A DNA stretch of 27,057 nt from Liolophura sinensis (GCF_032854445.1 NW_027018433.1:1-27057); one strand, 5' to 3'. Positions 9,939-21,514 are shown, counted from the first letter of the stretch. Notes: generated by a model from the letters alone, not told the origin. Made by a program: numbers and translations.

Positions 9939-10488
9939 CCATGGAGTAAGAGCCGTTGCTGGGCACGTGATCTTGACATCAATGATTATTCATTTGTGGC
10001 TACAGCCAAAAGTATTGGTCGGAGAGCAACGCCGTTTGCACCATTCGATTTCTCGTCAAAAAATACGTCGGATTAGCCTCTTACCAACAGCATTGGAACA
10101 GTTTTTCCACTTTTGGATTTTTGCCTGGTCTTTTTGCTAATTGAAATCGGCTACATTAACTATGTACATACGCGACTGGTCATTACTATATTCAACTTTT
10201 CATTATAAGTTATGTGCCCTTCGGTAGCCCAGACGACGTCAAATCTTTGGGCCAAGCCCATTTAACTCACCCAGCAAATGTCTTACTTCTAAGTCGAAGA
10301 CAAACTCAATGTCTTTATCTACATGTAGAAAAACCACACCATTTGTATATAAAAAAAACACAAGGTACTTGATACAGTCCGCTGTAAAAAGTACAATTGA
10401 ACACTGACCCACATCAATAAGGTGCCAAAAGATGCGCAATTGGGCCAGGCATCTCCAGCTGTTGAAAAATTGCAAATTTCCTTGGTTT
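9939..10488. repeat. Satellite unit M19 (550 bp)
   Basis: Markers: p95 C, p149 A, p200 T, p210 C, TACATA variant. Clean partner of M4: same two private variants, nine bases shorter. Confidence 0.97.
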
Positions 10489-11037
10489 CCATGGAGTAAG
10501 AGCCGTTGCTGGGCACGTGATCTTGACATCAATGATTATTCATTTGTGGCTACAGCCAAAAGTATTGGTCGGAGAGCAACGCGGTTTGCACCATTCGATT
10601 TCTCGTCAAAAAATACGTCGGATTAGCCTCTTACCAGCAGCATTGGAACAGTTTTTCCACTTTTGGATTTTTGCCTGGTCTTTTTGCGAATTGAAATCGG
10701 CTACATTAACTATGTACAATCGCGACTGGTCATTACTATATTCAACTTTTCATTATAAGTTATGTGCCCTTCGGTAGCCCAGACGACGTCAAATCTTTGG
10801 GCCAAGCCCATTTAACTCACCCAGGAGTTGTCTTACTTCTAAGTCGAAGACAAACTCAATGTCTTTATCTACATGTAGAAAAACCACACCATTTGTATAT
10901 AAAAAAACACAAGGTACTTGATACAGTCCGCTGTAAAAAGTACAATTGAACACTGACCCACATCAATAAGGTGCCAAAAGATGCGCAATTGGGCCAGGCA
11001 TCTCCAGCTGTTGAAAAATTGCAAATTTCCTTGGTTT
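10489..11037. repeat. Satellite unit M20 (549 bp)
   Basis: Markers: p210 C, p337-340 GAGT. A tract of 7, which explains the 549-bp length. Partner of M5. Confidence 0.97.
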
Positions 11038-11588
11038 CCATGGAGTAAGAGCCGTTGCTGGGCACGTGATCTTGACATCAATGATTATTCATTTGTGGCT
11101 ACAGCCAAAAGTATTGGTCGGAGAGCAACGCGGTTTGCACCATTCGATTTCTCGTCAAAAAATACGTCGGATTAGCCTCTTACCAGCAGCATTGGAACAG
11201 TTTTTCTACTTTTGGATTTTTGCCTGGTCTTTTTGCTAATTGAAATGGGCTACATTAACTATGTACAATCGCGACTGGTCATTACTATATTCAACGTTTC
11301 ATTATAAGTTATGTGCCCTTCGGTAGCCCAGACGATGTCAAATCTTTGGGCCAAGCCCATTTAACTCACCCAGCAAATGTCTTACTTCTAAGTCGAAGAC
11401 AAACTCAATGTCTTTATCTACATGTAGAAAAACCACACCATTTGTATATAAAAAAAACACAAGGTACTTGATACAGTCCGCTGTAAAAAAGTACAATTGA
11501 ACACTGACCCACATCAATAAGGTGCCAAAAGATGCGCAATAGGGCCAGGCATCTCCAGCTGTTGAAAAATTGCAAATTTCCTTGGTTT
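11038..11588. repeat. Satellite unit M21 (551 bp)
   Basis: Markers: p170 T, p200 T, p259 G, p299 T, p503 A. Partner of M6. One extra A in the hairpin internal loop. Confidence 0.97.
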
Positions 11589-12102
11589 CCATGGAGTAAG
11601 AGCCGTTGTTGGGCACGTGATCTTGACATCAATGATTATTCATTTGTGGCTACAGCCAAAAGTATTGGTCGGAGAGCAACGCGGTTTGCACCATTCGATT
11701 TCTCGTCAAAAAATACGTCGGATTAGCCTCTTATCAGCAGCATTGGAACAGTTTTTCCACTTTTGGATTTTTGCCTGGTCTTTTTGCGAATTGAAATGGG
11801 CTACATTAACTATGTACAATCGCGACTGGTCATTACTATATTCAACTTTTCATTATAAGTTAGGCCAAGCCCATTTAACTCACCCAGCAGTTGTCTAACT
11901 TCTAAGTTGAAGACAAACTCAATGTCTTTATCTACATGTAGAAAAACCACACCATTTGTATATAAAAAAAACACAAGGTACTTGATACAGTCCGCTGTAA
12001 AAAGTACAATTGAACACTGACCCACATCAATAAGGTGCCAAAAGATGCGCAATTGGGCCAGGCAGTCTCCAGCTGTTGAAAAATTGCAAATTTCCTTGGT
12101 TT
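11589..12102. repeat. Satellite unit M22 (514 bp, 37-bp deletion)
   Basis: Markers: p21 T, p146 T, p337-340 CAGT, p346 A, p357 T. Partner of M7 and M12. It lacks the 37 bp that carry the TTCGG hairpin and GACGTC; the junction is at 11862/11863. An extra G at ~12064 opens the noisy segment. Confidence 0.95.
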
Positions 12103-12656
12103 CCATGGAGTAAGAGCCGTTGCTGGGCACGTGATCTTGACATCAATGATTATTCATTTGTGGCTACAGCCAAAAGTATTGGTCGGAGAGCAACGCGGTT
12201 TGCACCATTCGATTTCTCGTCAAAAAATACGTCGGATTAGCCTCTTACCAACAGCATTGGAACAGTTTTTCCACTTTTGGATTTTTGCCTGGTCTTTTTG
12301 CGAATTGAAATCGGCTACATTAACTATGTACAATCGCGACTGGTCATTACTATATTCAACTTTTCATTATAAGTTATGTGCCCTTCGGTAGCCCAGACGA
12401 CGTCAAATCTTTGGGCCAAGCCCATTTAACTCACCCAGCAAATGTCTTACTTCTAAGTCGAAGACAAACTCAATGTCTTTATCTACATGTAGAAAAAACC
12501 ACACCGTTTGTATATATAAAAAAAACACAAGGTACTTGATACAGTCCGCTGTAAAAAGTACAATTGAACACTGACCCACATCAATAAGGTGCCAAAAGAT
12601 GCGCAATTGGGCCAGGCATCTCCAGCTGTTGAAAAATTGCAAAATTTCCTTGGTTT
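12103..12656. repeat. Satellite unit M23 (554 bp)
   Basis: Markers: p149 A, p210 C, p403 G. Partner of M8. Noisy: extra A before the p399 region, an extra TA in the TATA tract and an extra A near the end. Confidence 0.95.
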
Positions 12657-13211
12657 CCATGGAGTAAGAGCCGTTGCTGGGCACGTGATCTTGACATCAA
12701 TGATTATTCATTTGTGGCTACAGCCAAAAGTATTGGTCGGAGAGCAACGCGGTTTAGCACCATTCGATTTCTCGTCAAAAAATACGTCGGATTAGCCTCT
12801 TACCAGCAGCATTGGAACAGTTTTTCTACTTTTGGATTTTTGCCTGGTCTTTTTGCGAATTGAAATGGGCTACATTAACTATGTACAATCGCGACTGGTC
12901 ATTACTATATTCAACTTTTCATTATAAGTTATGTGCCCTTCGGTAGCCCAGACTGATGTCAAATCTTTGGGCCAAGCCCATTTTAACTCACCCAGCAAAT
13001 GTCTTACTTCTAAGTCGAAGACAAACTCAATGTCTTTATCTACATGTAGGAAAAACCACACCATTTGTATATAAAAAAAACACAAGGTACTTGATACAGT
13101 CCGCTGTAAAAAGTACAATTGAACACTGACCCACATCAATAAGGTGCCAAAAGATGCGCAATTGGGGCCAGGCATCTCCAGCTGTTGAAAAATTGCAAAT
13201 TTCCTTGGTTT
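12657..13211. repeat. Satellite unit M24 (555 bp)
   Basis: Markers: p170 T, p299 T. Partner of M9. Insertions include A at ~12756, T at ~12954, T near 12982, G at ~13048 and G near 13166. Confidence 0.95.
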
Positions 13212-13768
13212 CCATGGAGTAAGAGCCGTTGCTGGGCACGTGATCTTGACATCAATGATTATTCATTTGTGGCTACAGCCAAAAGTATTGGTCGGAGAGC
13301 AACGCGGTTTGCACCATTCGATTTCTCGTCAAAAAAATACGTCGGATTAGCCTCTTACCAGCAGCATTGGAACAGTTTTTCCACTTTTGGATTTTTTGCC
13401 TGGTCTTTTTGCGAATTGAAATGGGCTACATTAAACTATGTACAATCGCGACTGGTCATTACTATATTCAACTTTTTCATTATAAGTTATGTGCCCTTCG
13501 GTAGCCCAGACGACGTCAAATCTTTGGGCCAAGCCCATTTAACTCACCCAGCAAATGTCTTACTTCTAAGTTGAAGGACAAACTCAATGTCTTTATCTAC
13601 ATGTAGAAAAACCACACCATTTGTATATAAAAAAAACACAAGGTACTTGATACAGTCCGCTGTAAAAAAGTACAATTGAACACTGACCCCACATCAATAA
13701 GGTGCCAAAAGATGCGCAATTGGGCCAGGCATCTCCAGCTGTTGAAAAATTGCAAATTTCCTTGGTTT
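13212..13768. repeat. Satellite unit M25 (557 bp)
   Basis: Marker: p357 T. Partner of M10. Seven or more one-base insertions, mostly lengthening homopolymers. Confidence 0.95.
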
Positions 13769-14326
13769 CCATGGAGTAAGAGCCGTTGCTGGGCACGTGA
13801 TCTTGACATCAATGATTATTCATTTGTGGCTACAGCCAAAAGTATTTGGTCGGAGAGCAACGCGGTTTGCACCATTCGATTTCTCGTCAAAAAATACGTC
13901 GGGATTAGCCTCTTACCAGCAGCATTGGAACAGTTTTTCTACTTTTGGATTTTTTGCCTGGTCTTTTTGCTAATTGAAATGGGCTACATTAACTATGTAC
14001 AATCGCGACTGGTCATTACTATATTCAACGTTTCATTATAAGTTATGTGCCCTTCGGTAGCCCAGACGATGTCAAATCTTTGGGCCAAGCCCATTTAACT
14101 CACCCAGCAAATGTCTTACTTCTAAGTCGAAGACAAACTCAATGTCTTTATCTACATGTAGAAAAAACCACACCATTTGTATATAAAAAAAAACACAAGG
14201 TACTTGATACAGTCCGCTGTAAAAAAAGTACAATTGAACACTGACCCACATCAATAAGGTGCCAAAAGATGCGCAATTGGGCCAGGCATCTCCAGCTGTT
14301 GAAAAATTGCAAATTTCCTTGGTTTC
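13769..14326. repeat. Satellite unit M26 (558 bp)
   Basis: Markers: p170 T, p200 T, p259 G, p299 T. Partner of M11. Insertions in most A, T and G runs. Confidence 0.95.
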
Positions 14327-14881
14327 CCATGGAGTAAGAGCCGTTGTTGGGCACGTGATCTTGACATCAATGATTATTCATTTGTGGCTACAGCCAAAAG
14401 TATTGGGTCGGAGAGCAACGCGGTTTGCACCATTCGATTTCTCGTCAAAAAATACGTCGGATTAGCCTCTTATCAGCAGCATTGGAACAGTTTTTCCACT
14501 TTTTGGATGTTTGCCTGGTCTTTTTGCGAATTGAAATGGGCTACATTAACTATGTACAATTCGCGACTGGTCATTACTATATTCAACTTTTCATTATAAG
14601 TTATGTGCCCTTCGGTAGCACAGACGACGTCAAATCTTTGGGCCAAGCCCAATTTAACTCACCCAGCAGTTGTCTAACTTCTAAGTTGAAGACAAACTCA
14701 ATGTCTTTATCTACATGTAGAAAAACCACACCATTTGTATATAAAAAAAAACACAAGGTACTTGATACAGTCCGCTGTAAAAAGTACAATTGAACACTGA
14801 CCCACATCAATAAGGTGCCAAAAGATGCGCAATTGGGCCAGGCATCTCCAGCTGTTGAAAAATTGCAAATTTCCTTGGTTT
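14327..14881. repeat. Satellite unit M27 (555 bp)
   Basis: Markers: p21 T, p146 T, p291 A, p337-340 CAGT, p346 A, p357 T. Partner of M12. Several one-base insertions. Confidence 0.95.
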
Positions 14882-15438
14882 CCATGGAGTAAGAGCCGTT
14901 GCTGGGCACGTGATCTTGACATCAATGATTATTCATTTGTGGCTACAGCCAAAAAGTATTGGGTCGGAGAGCAACGCGGTTTGCACCATTCGATTTCTCG
15001 TCAAAAAATACGTCGGATTAGCCTCTTACCAACAGCATTGGAACAGTTTTTCCACTTTTGGATTTTTGCCTGGTCTTTTTTGCGAATTGAAATCGGCTAC
15101 ATTAACTATGTACAATCGCGACTGGTCATTACTATATTCAACTTTTCATTATAAGTTATGTGCCCTTCGGTAGCCCAGACGACGTCAAATCTTTGGGCCA
15201 AGCCCATTTAACTCACCCAGCAAATGTCCTTACTTCTAAGTCGAAGGACAAACTCAATGTCTTTATCTACATGTAGAAAAAACCACACCATTTGTATATA
15301 AAAAAAAACACAAGGTACTTGATACAGTCCGCTGTAAAAAGTACAATTGAACACTGACCCACATCAATAAGGTGCCAAAAGATGCGCAATTGGGCCAGGC
15401 ATCTTCAGCTGTTGAAAAATTGCAAATTTCCTTGGTTT
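14882..15438. repeat. Satellite unit M28 (557 bp)
   Basis: Markers: p149 A, p210 C, p517 T. By order it is the partner of M13, but it has p403 A and p511 G. Several one-base insertions. Confidence 0.95.
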
Positions 15439-16008
15439 CCATGGAGTAAGGAGCCGTTGCTGGGCACGTGATCTTGATATCAATGATTATTCATTTGTGG
15501 CTACAGCCTAAAGTATTGGTCGGAGAGCAACGCGGTTTGCACCATTCGATTTCTCGTCACCATTCGATTTCTCGTCAAAAAATACGTCGGATTAGCCTCT
15601 TACCAGCAGCATTGGAACAGTTTTTTCTACTTTTGGATTTTTGCCTGGTCTTTTTGCGAATTGAAATGGGCTACATTAACTATGTACAATCGCGACTGGT
15701 CATTACTATATTCAACTGTTCATTATAAGTTATGTGCCCTTCGGTAGCCCAGACGATGTCAAATCTTTGGGCCAAGCCCATTTAACTCACCCAGCAAATG
15801 TCTTACTTCTAAGTCGAAGACAAACTCAATGTCTTTATCTACATGTAGAAAAACCACACCATTTGTATATAAAAAAAACACAAGGTACTTGATACAGTCC
15901 GCTGTAAAAAGTACAATTGAACACTGACCCACATCAATAAGGTGCCAAAAGATGCGCAATTGGGCCAGGCATCTCCAGCTGTTGAAAAATTGCAAATTTC
16001 CTTGGTTT
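15439..16008. repeat. Satellite unit M29 (570 bp, 18-bp duplication)
   Basis: Markers: p39 T, p170 T, p260 G, p299 T. p39 T (GATATC) is shared only with M35. It contains an 18-bp tandem duplication at 15540-15575. The right part of the unit is clean. Confidence 0.95.
15540..15575. repeat. 18-bp tandem duplication in M29
   Basis: CACCATTCGATTTCTCGT occurs twice in direct succession (15540-15557 and 15558-15575). It is single in all other units. Confidence 0.95.
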
Positions 16009-16558
16009 CCATGGAGTAAGAGCCGTTGCTGGGCACGTGATCTTGACATCAATGATTATTCATTTGTGGCTACAGCCAAAAGTATTGGTCGGAGAGCAAC
16101 GCGGTTTGCACCATTCGATTTCTCGTCAAAAAATACGTCGGATTAGCCTCTTACCAGCAGCATTGGAACAGTTTTTCCACTTTTGGATTTTTGCCTGGTC
16201 TTTTTGCGAATTGAAATGGGCTACATTAACTATGTACAATCGCGACTGGTCATTACTATATTCAACTTTTCATTATAAGTTATGTGCCCTTCGGTAGCCC
16301 AGACGACGTCAAATCTTTGGGCCAAGCCCATTTAACTCACCCAGCAAATGTCTTACTTCTAAGTTGAAGACAAGCTCAATGTCTTTATCTACATGTAGAA
16401 AAACCACACCATTTGTATATAAAAAAAACACAAGGTACTTGATACAGTGCGCTGTAAAAAGTACAATTGAACACTGACCCACATCAATAAGGTGCCAAAA
16501 GATGCGCAATTGGGCCAGGCATCTCCAGCTGTTGAAAAATTGCAAATTTCCTTGGTTT
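16009..16558. repeat. Satellite unit M30 (550 bp)
   Basis: Markers: p357 T, p441 G. Same type as M36 and M42. Confidence 0.97.
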
Positions 16559-17109
16559 CCATGGAGTAAGAGCCGTGGCTGGGCACGTGATCTTGACATC
16601 AATGATTATTCATTTGTGGCTACAGCCAAAAGTATTGGTCGGAGAGCAACGCGGTTTGCACCATTCGATTTCTCGTCAAAAAATACGTCCGGATTAGCCT
16701 CTTATCAGCAGCATTGGAACAGTTTTTCCAATTTTGGATTTTTTGCCTGGTCTTTTTGCTAATTGAAATCGGCTACATTAACTATGTACAATCGCGACTG
16801 GTCATTACTATATTCAACTTTTCATTATAAGTTATGTGCCCTTCGGTAGCCCAAACGACGTCAAATCTTTGGGCCAAGCCCATTTAACTCACCCAGCAAA
16901 TGTCTTACTTCTAAGTCGAAGACAAACTCAATGTCTTTATCTACATGTAGAAAAACCACACCATTTGTATATAAAAAAAACACAAGGTACTTGATACAGT
17001 CCGCTGTAAAAAGTACAATTGAACACTGACCCACATCAATAAGGTGCCAAAAGATGCGCAATGGGCCAGGCATCTCCAGCTGTTGAAAAATTGCAAATTT
17101 CCTTGGTTT
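16559..17109. repeat. Satellite unit M31 (551 bp)
   Basis: Markers: p19 G, p146 T, p172 A, p200 T, p210 C, p294 A. First unit with p19 G (also M34, M37, M43). It does not match M1 or M16, so the 15-unit phase is broken here. Confidence 0.97.
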
Positions 17110-17660
17110 CCATGGAGTAAGAGCCGTTGCTGGGCACGTGATCTTGACATCAATGATTATTCATTTGTGGCTACAGCCAAAAGTATTGGTCGGAGAGCAA
17201 CGCGGTTTGCACCATTCGATTTCTCGTCAAAAAATACGTCGGATTAGCCTCTTACCAACAGCATTGGAATAGTTTTTCCACTTTTGGATTTTTGCCTGGT
17301 CTTTTTGCTAATTGAAATCGGCTACATTAACTATGTACAATCGCGACTGGTCATTACTATATTCAACTTTTCATTATAAGTTATGTGCCCTTCGGTAGCC
17401 CAGACGACGTCAAATCTTTGGGCCAAGCCCATTTAACTCACCCAGCAAATGTCTTACTTCTAAGTCGAAGACAAACTCAATGTCTTTATCTACATGTAGA
17501 AAAACCACACCATTTGTATATAAAAAAAACACAAGGTACTTGATACAGTCCGCTGTAAAAAAGTACAATTGAACACTGACCCACATCAATAAGGTGCCAA
17601 AAGATGCGCAATTGGGCCAGGCATCTCCAGCTGTTGAAAAATTGCAAATTTCCTTGGTTT
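17110..17660. repeat. Satellite unit M32 (551 bp)
   Basis: Markers: p149 A, p200 T, p210 C. Private GGAATAG for GGAACAG. Confidence 0.97.
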
Positions 17661-18216
17661 CCATGGAGTAAGAGCCGTTGCTGGGCACGTGATCTTGACA
17701 TCAATGATTATTCATTTGTGGCTACAGCCAAAAGTATTGGTCGGAGAGCAACGCGGTTTGCACCATTCGATTTCTCGTCAAAAAATACGTCGGATTAGCC
17801 TCTTACCAGCAGCATTGGAACAGTTTTTCTACTTTTGGATTTTTGCCTGGTCTTTTTGCGAATTGAAATGGGCTACATTAACTATGTACAATCGCGACTG
17901 GTCATTACTATATTCAACTTTTCATTATAAGTTATGTGCCCTTCGGTAGCCCAGACGACGTCAAATCTTTGGGCCAAGCCCATTTAACTCACCCAGCAAA
18001 TGTCTTACTTCTAAGTTGAAGACAAACTCAATGTCTTTATCTACATGTAGAAAAACACCACACCATTTGTATATTATAAAAAAAAACACAAGGTACTTGA
18101 TACAGTGCGCTGTAAAAAGTACAATTGAACACTGACCCACATCAATAAGGTGCCAAAAGATGCGCAATTGGGCCAGGCATCTCCAGCTGTTGAAAAATTG
18201 CAAATTTCCTTGGTTT
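17661..18216. repeat. Satellite unit M33 (556 bp)
   Basis: Markers: p170 T, p357 T, p441 G. Insertions around the TATA tract (extra CA and TTA-like bases, 18055-18085) explain the length. Confidence 0.95.
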
Positions 18217-18764
18217 CCATGGAGTAAGAGCCGTGGCTGGGCACGTGATCTTGACATCAATGATTATTCATTTGTGGCTACAGCCAAAAGTATTGGTCGG
18301 AGAGCAACGCGGTTTGCACCATTCGATTCTCGTCAAAAAATACGTCGGATTAGCCTCTTACCAGCAGCATTGGAACAGTTTTTCCACTTTTGGATTTTTG
18401 CCTGGTCTTTCTGCGAATTGAAATGGGCTACATTAACTATGTACAATCGCGACTGGTCATTACTATATTCAACTTTTCATTATAAGTTATGTGCCCTTCG
18501 GTAGCCCAGACGACGTCAAATCTTTGGGCCAAGCCCATTAACTCACCCAGGAGTTGTCTTACTTCTAAGTCGAAGACAAACTCAATGTCTTTATCTACAT
18601 GTAGAAAAAACCACACCATTTGTATATAAAAAAACACAAGGTACTTGATACAGTCCGCTGTAAAAAGTACAATTGAACACTGACCCACATCAATAAAGTG
18701 CCAAAAGATGCGCAATTGGGCCAGGCATCTCCAGCTGTTGAAAAATTGCAAATTTCCTTGGTTT
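18217..18764. repeat. Satellite unit M34 (548 bp)
   Basis: Markers: p19 G, p337-340 GAGT. One T missing near p108 and one in CCCATTTAAC; A tract of 7. Confidence 0.95.
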
Positions 18765-19315
18765 CCATGGAGTAAGAGCCGTTGCTGGGCACGTGATCTT
18801 GATATCAATGATTATTCATTTGTGGCTACAGCCAAAAGTATTGGTCGGAGAGCAACGCGGTTTGCACCATTCGATTTCTCGTCAAAAAATACGTCGGATT
18901 AGCCTCTTACCAGCAGCATTGGAACAGTTTTTCTACTTTTGGATTTTTGCCTGGTCTTTTTGCGAATTGAAATGGGCTACATTAACTATGTACAATCGCG
19001 ACTGGTCATTACTATATTCAACTTTTCATTACAAGTTATGTGCCCTTCGGTAGCCCAGACGATGTCAAATCTTTGGGCCAAGCCCATTTAACTCACCCAG
19101 GAGTTGTCTTACTTCTAAGTCGAAGACAAACTCAATGTCTTTATCTACATGTAGAAAAACCACACCATTTGTATATAAAAAAAACACAAGGTACTTGATA
19201 CAGTCCGCTGTAAAAAGTACAATTGAACACTGACCCACATCAATAAGGTGCCAAAAGATGCGCAATTGGGCCAGGCATCTCCAGCTGTTGAAAAAATTGC
19301 AAATTTCCTTGGTTT
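18765..19315. repeat. Satellite unit M35 (551 bp)
   Basis: Markers: p39 T, p170 T, p299 T, p337-340 GAGT. Partner of M29 through the private p39 T. Confidence 0.97.
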
Positions 19316-19865
19316 CCATGGAGTAAGAGCCGTTGCTGGGCACGTGATCTTGACATCAATGATTATTCATTTGTGGCTACAGCCAAAAGTATTGGTCGGA
19401 GAGCAACGCGGTTTGCACCATTCGATTTCTCGTCAAAAAATACGTCGGATTAGCTTCTTACCAGCAGCATTGGAACAGTTTTTCCACTTTTGGATTTTTG
19501 CCTGGTCTTTTTGCGAATTGAAATGGGCTACATTAACTATGTACAATCGCGACTGGTCATTACTATATTCAACTTTTCATTATAAGTTATGTGCCCTTCG
19601 GTAGCCCAGACGACGTCAAATCTTTGGGCCAAGCCCATTTAACTCACCCAGCAAATGTCTTACTTCTAAGTTGAAGACAAACTCAATGTCTTTATCTACA
19701 TGTAGAAAAACCACACCATTTGTATATAAAAAAAACACAAGGTACTTGATACAGTGCGCTGTAAAAAGTACAATTGAACACTGACCCACATCAATAAGGT
19801 GCCAAAAGATGCGCAATTGGGCCAGGCATCTCCAGCTGTTGAAAAATTGCAAATTTCCTTGGTTT
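19316..19865. repeat. Satellite unit M36 (550 bp)
   Basis: Markers: p357 T, p441 G. Same as M30 and M42, plus a private AGCTTC near p140. Confidence 0.97.
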
Positions 19866-20415
19866 CCATGGAGTAAGAGCCGTGGCTGGGCACGTGATCT
19901 TGACATCAATGATTATTCATTTGTGGCTACAGCCAAAAGTATTGGTCGGAGAGCAACGCGGTTTGCACCATTCGATTTCTCGTCAAAAAATACGTCGGAT
20001 TAGCCTCTTATCAGCAGCATTAGAACAGTTTTTCCAATTTTGGATTTTTGACTGGTCTTTTTGCGAATTGAAATCGGCTACATTAACTATGTACAATCGC
20101 GACTGGTCATTACTATATTCAACTTTTCATTATAAGTTATGTGCCCTTCGGTAGCCCAGACGACGTCAAATCTTTGGGCCAAGCCCATTTAACTCACCCA
20201 GCAAATGTCTTACTTCTAAGTCGAAGACAAACTCAATGTTTTTATCTACATGTAGAAAAACCACACCATTTGTATATAAAAAAAACACAAGGTACTTGAT
20301 ACAGTCCGCTGTAAAAAGTACAATTGAACACTGACCCACATCAATAAGGTGCCAAAAGATGCGCAATTGGGCCAGACATCTCCAGCTGTTGAAAAATTGC
20401 AAATTTCCTTGGTTT
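19866..20415. repeat. Satellite unit M37 (550 bp)
   Basis: Markers: p19 G, p146 T, p172 A, p210 C, p375 T, p511 A. Identical to M43 at all markers. Confidence 0.97.
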
Positions 20416-20964
20416 CCATGGAGTAAGAGCCGTTGCTGGGCACGTGATCTTGACATCAATGATTATTCATTTGTGGCTACAGCCAAAAGTATTGGTCGGA
20501 GAGCAACGCGGTTTGCACCATTCGATTTCTCGTCAAAAAATACGTCGGATTAGCCTCTTACCAACAGCATTGGAACAGTTTTTTTACTTTTGGATTTTTG
20601 CCTGGTCTTTTTGCTAATTGAAATCGGCTACATTAACTATGTACAATCGCGACTGGTCATTACTATATTCAACTTTTCATTATAAGTTATGTGCCCTTCG
20701 GTAGCCCAGACGACGTCAAATCTTTGGGCCAAGCCCATTTAACTCACCCAGGAGTTGTCTTACTTCTAAGTCGAAGACAAACTCAATGTCTTTATCTACA
20801 TGTAGAAAAACCACACCATTTGTATATAAAAAAACACAAGGTACTTGATACAGTCCGCTGTAAAAAGTACAATTGAACACTGACCCACATCAATAAGGTG
20901 CCAAAAGATGCGCAATTGGGCCAGGCATCTCCAGCTGTTGAAAAATTGCAAATTTCCTTGGTTT
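20416..20964. repeat. Satellite unit M38 (549 bp)
   Basis: Markers: p149 A, p169 T, p170 T, p200 T, p210 C, p337-340 GAGT. A tract of 7. Confidence 0.97.
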
Positions 20965-21514
20965 CCATGGAGTAAGAGCCGTTGCTGGGCACGTGATCTT
21001 GACATCAATGATTATTCATTTGTGGCTACAGCCAAAAGTATTGGTCGGAGAGCAACGCGGTTTGCACCATTCGATTTCCCGACAAAAAATACGTCGGATT
21101 AGCCTCTTACCAGCAGCATTGGAACAGTTTTTCCACTTTTGGATTTTTGCCTGGTCTTTTTGCGAATTGAAATGGGCTACATTAACTATGTACAATCGCG
21201 ACTGGTCATTACTATATTCAACTTTTCATTATAAGTTATGTGCCCTTCGGTAGCACAGACGACGTCAAATCTTTGGGCCAAGCCCATTTAACTCACCCAG
21301 CAAATGTCTTACTTCTAAGTCGAAGACAAACTCAATGTCTTTATCTACATGTAGAAAAACCACACCATTTGTATATAAAAAAAACACAAGGTACTTGATA
21401 CAGTCCGCTGTAAAAAGTACAATTGAACACTGACCCACATCAATAAGGTGCCAAAAGATGCGCAATTGGGCCAGGCATCTCCAGCTGTTGAAAAATTGCA
21501 AATTTCCTTGGTTT
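20965..21514. repeat. Satellite unit M39 (550 bp)
   Basis: Marker: p291 A without the CAGT haplotype that goes with it in M7, M12 and M27. Private TTTCCCGACAAA near p112. Confidence 0.97.

Larger units (their letters stand above)
11038..13768. repeat. 5-unit sub-block (M21-M25)
   Basis: It has the same five unit types in order as M6-M10. M21 shares the private p503 A with M6, so M21 is the HOR partner of M6 rather than of M11. M22 has lost 37 bp. Confidence 0.8.
8289..16558. repeat. 15-unit higher-order repeat, copy 2 (M16-M30)
   Basis: M16-M27 repeat the marker series of M1-M12 in the same order. M28-M30 instead continue a 5-unit sub-pattern (third to fifth members of the M6-M10 type), so copy 2 departs from copy 1 in its last three units. 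Units M23-M29 are 4-8 bp longer than their partners through scattered one-base insertions. Confidence 0.85.
13769..16558. repeat. 5-unit sub-block (M26-M30)
   Basis: It has the five types in order. M28 has p403 A instead of the G of M8, M13 and M23. M30 adds p441 G to the p357 T type, a combination seen again in M33, M36 and M42. Confidence 0.75.
15439..17660. repeat. 6-unit periodicity, first block (M29-M32)
   Basis: M29 to M32 resemble M35 to M38 six units later. Shared states are p39 T with p299 T (M29/M35, which creates GATATC), p357 T with p441 G (M30/M36), p19 G with p146 T and p172 A (M31/M37), and p149 A with p200 T and p210 C (M32/M38). The match is less complete than for the 15-unit HOR. 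Confidence 0.6.
18765..20964. repeat. 6-unit periodicity, second block (M35-M38)
   Basis: This is the partner of M29-M32. The series continues in part at M42-M43, whose markers equal those of M36-M37, again six units (3299 bp) later. Confidence 0.6.
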
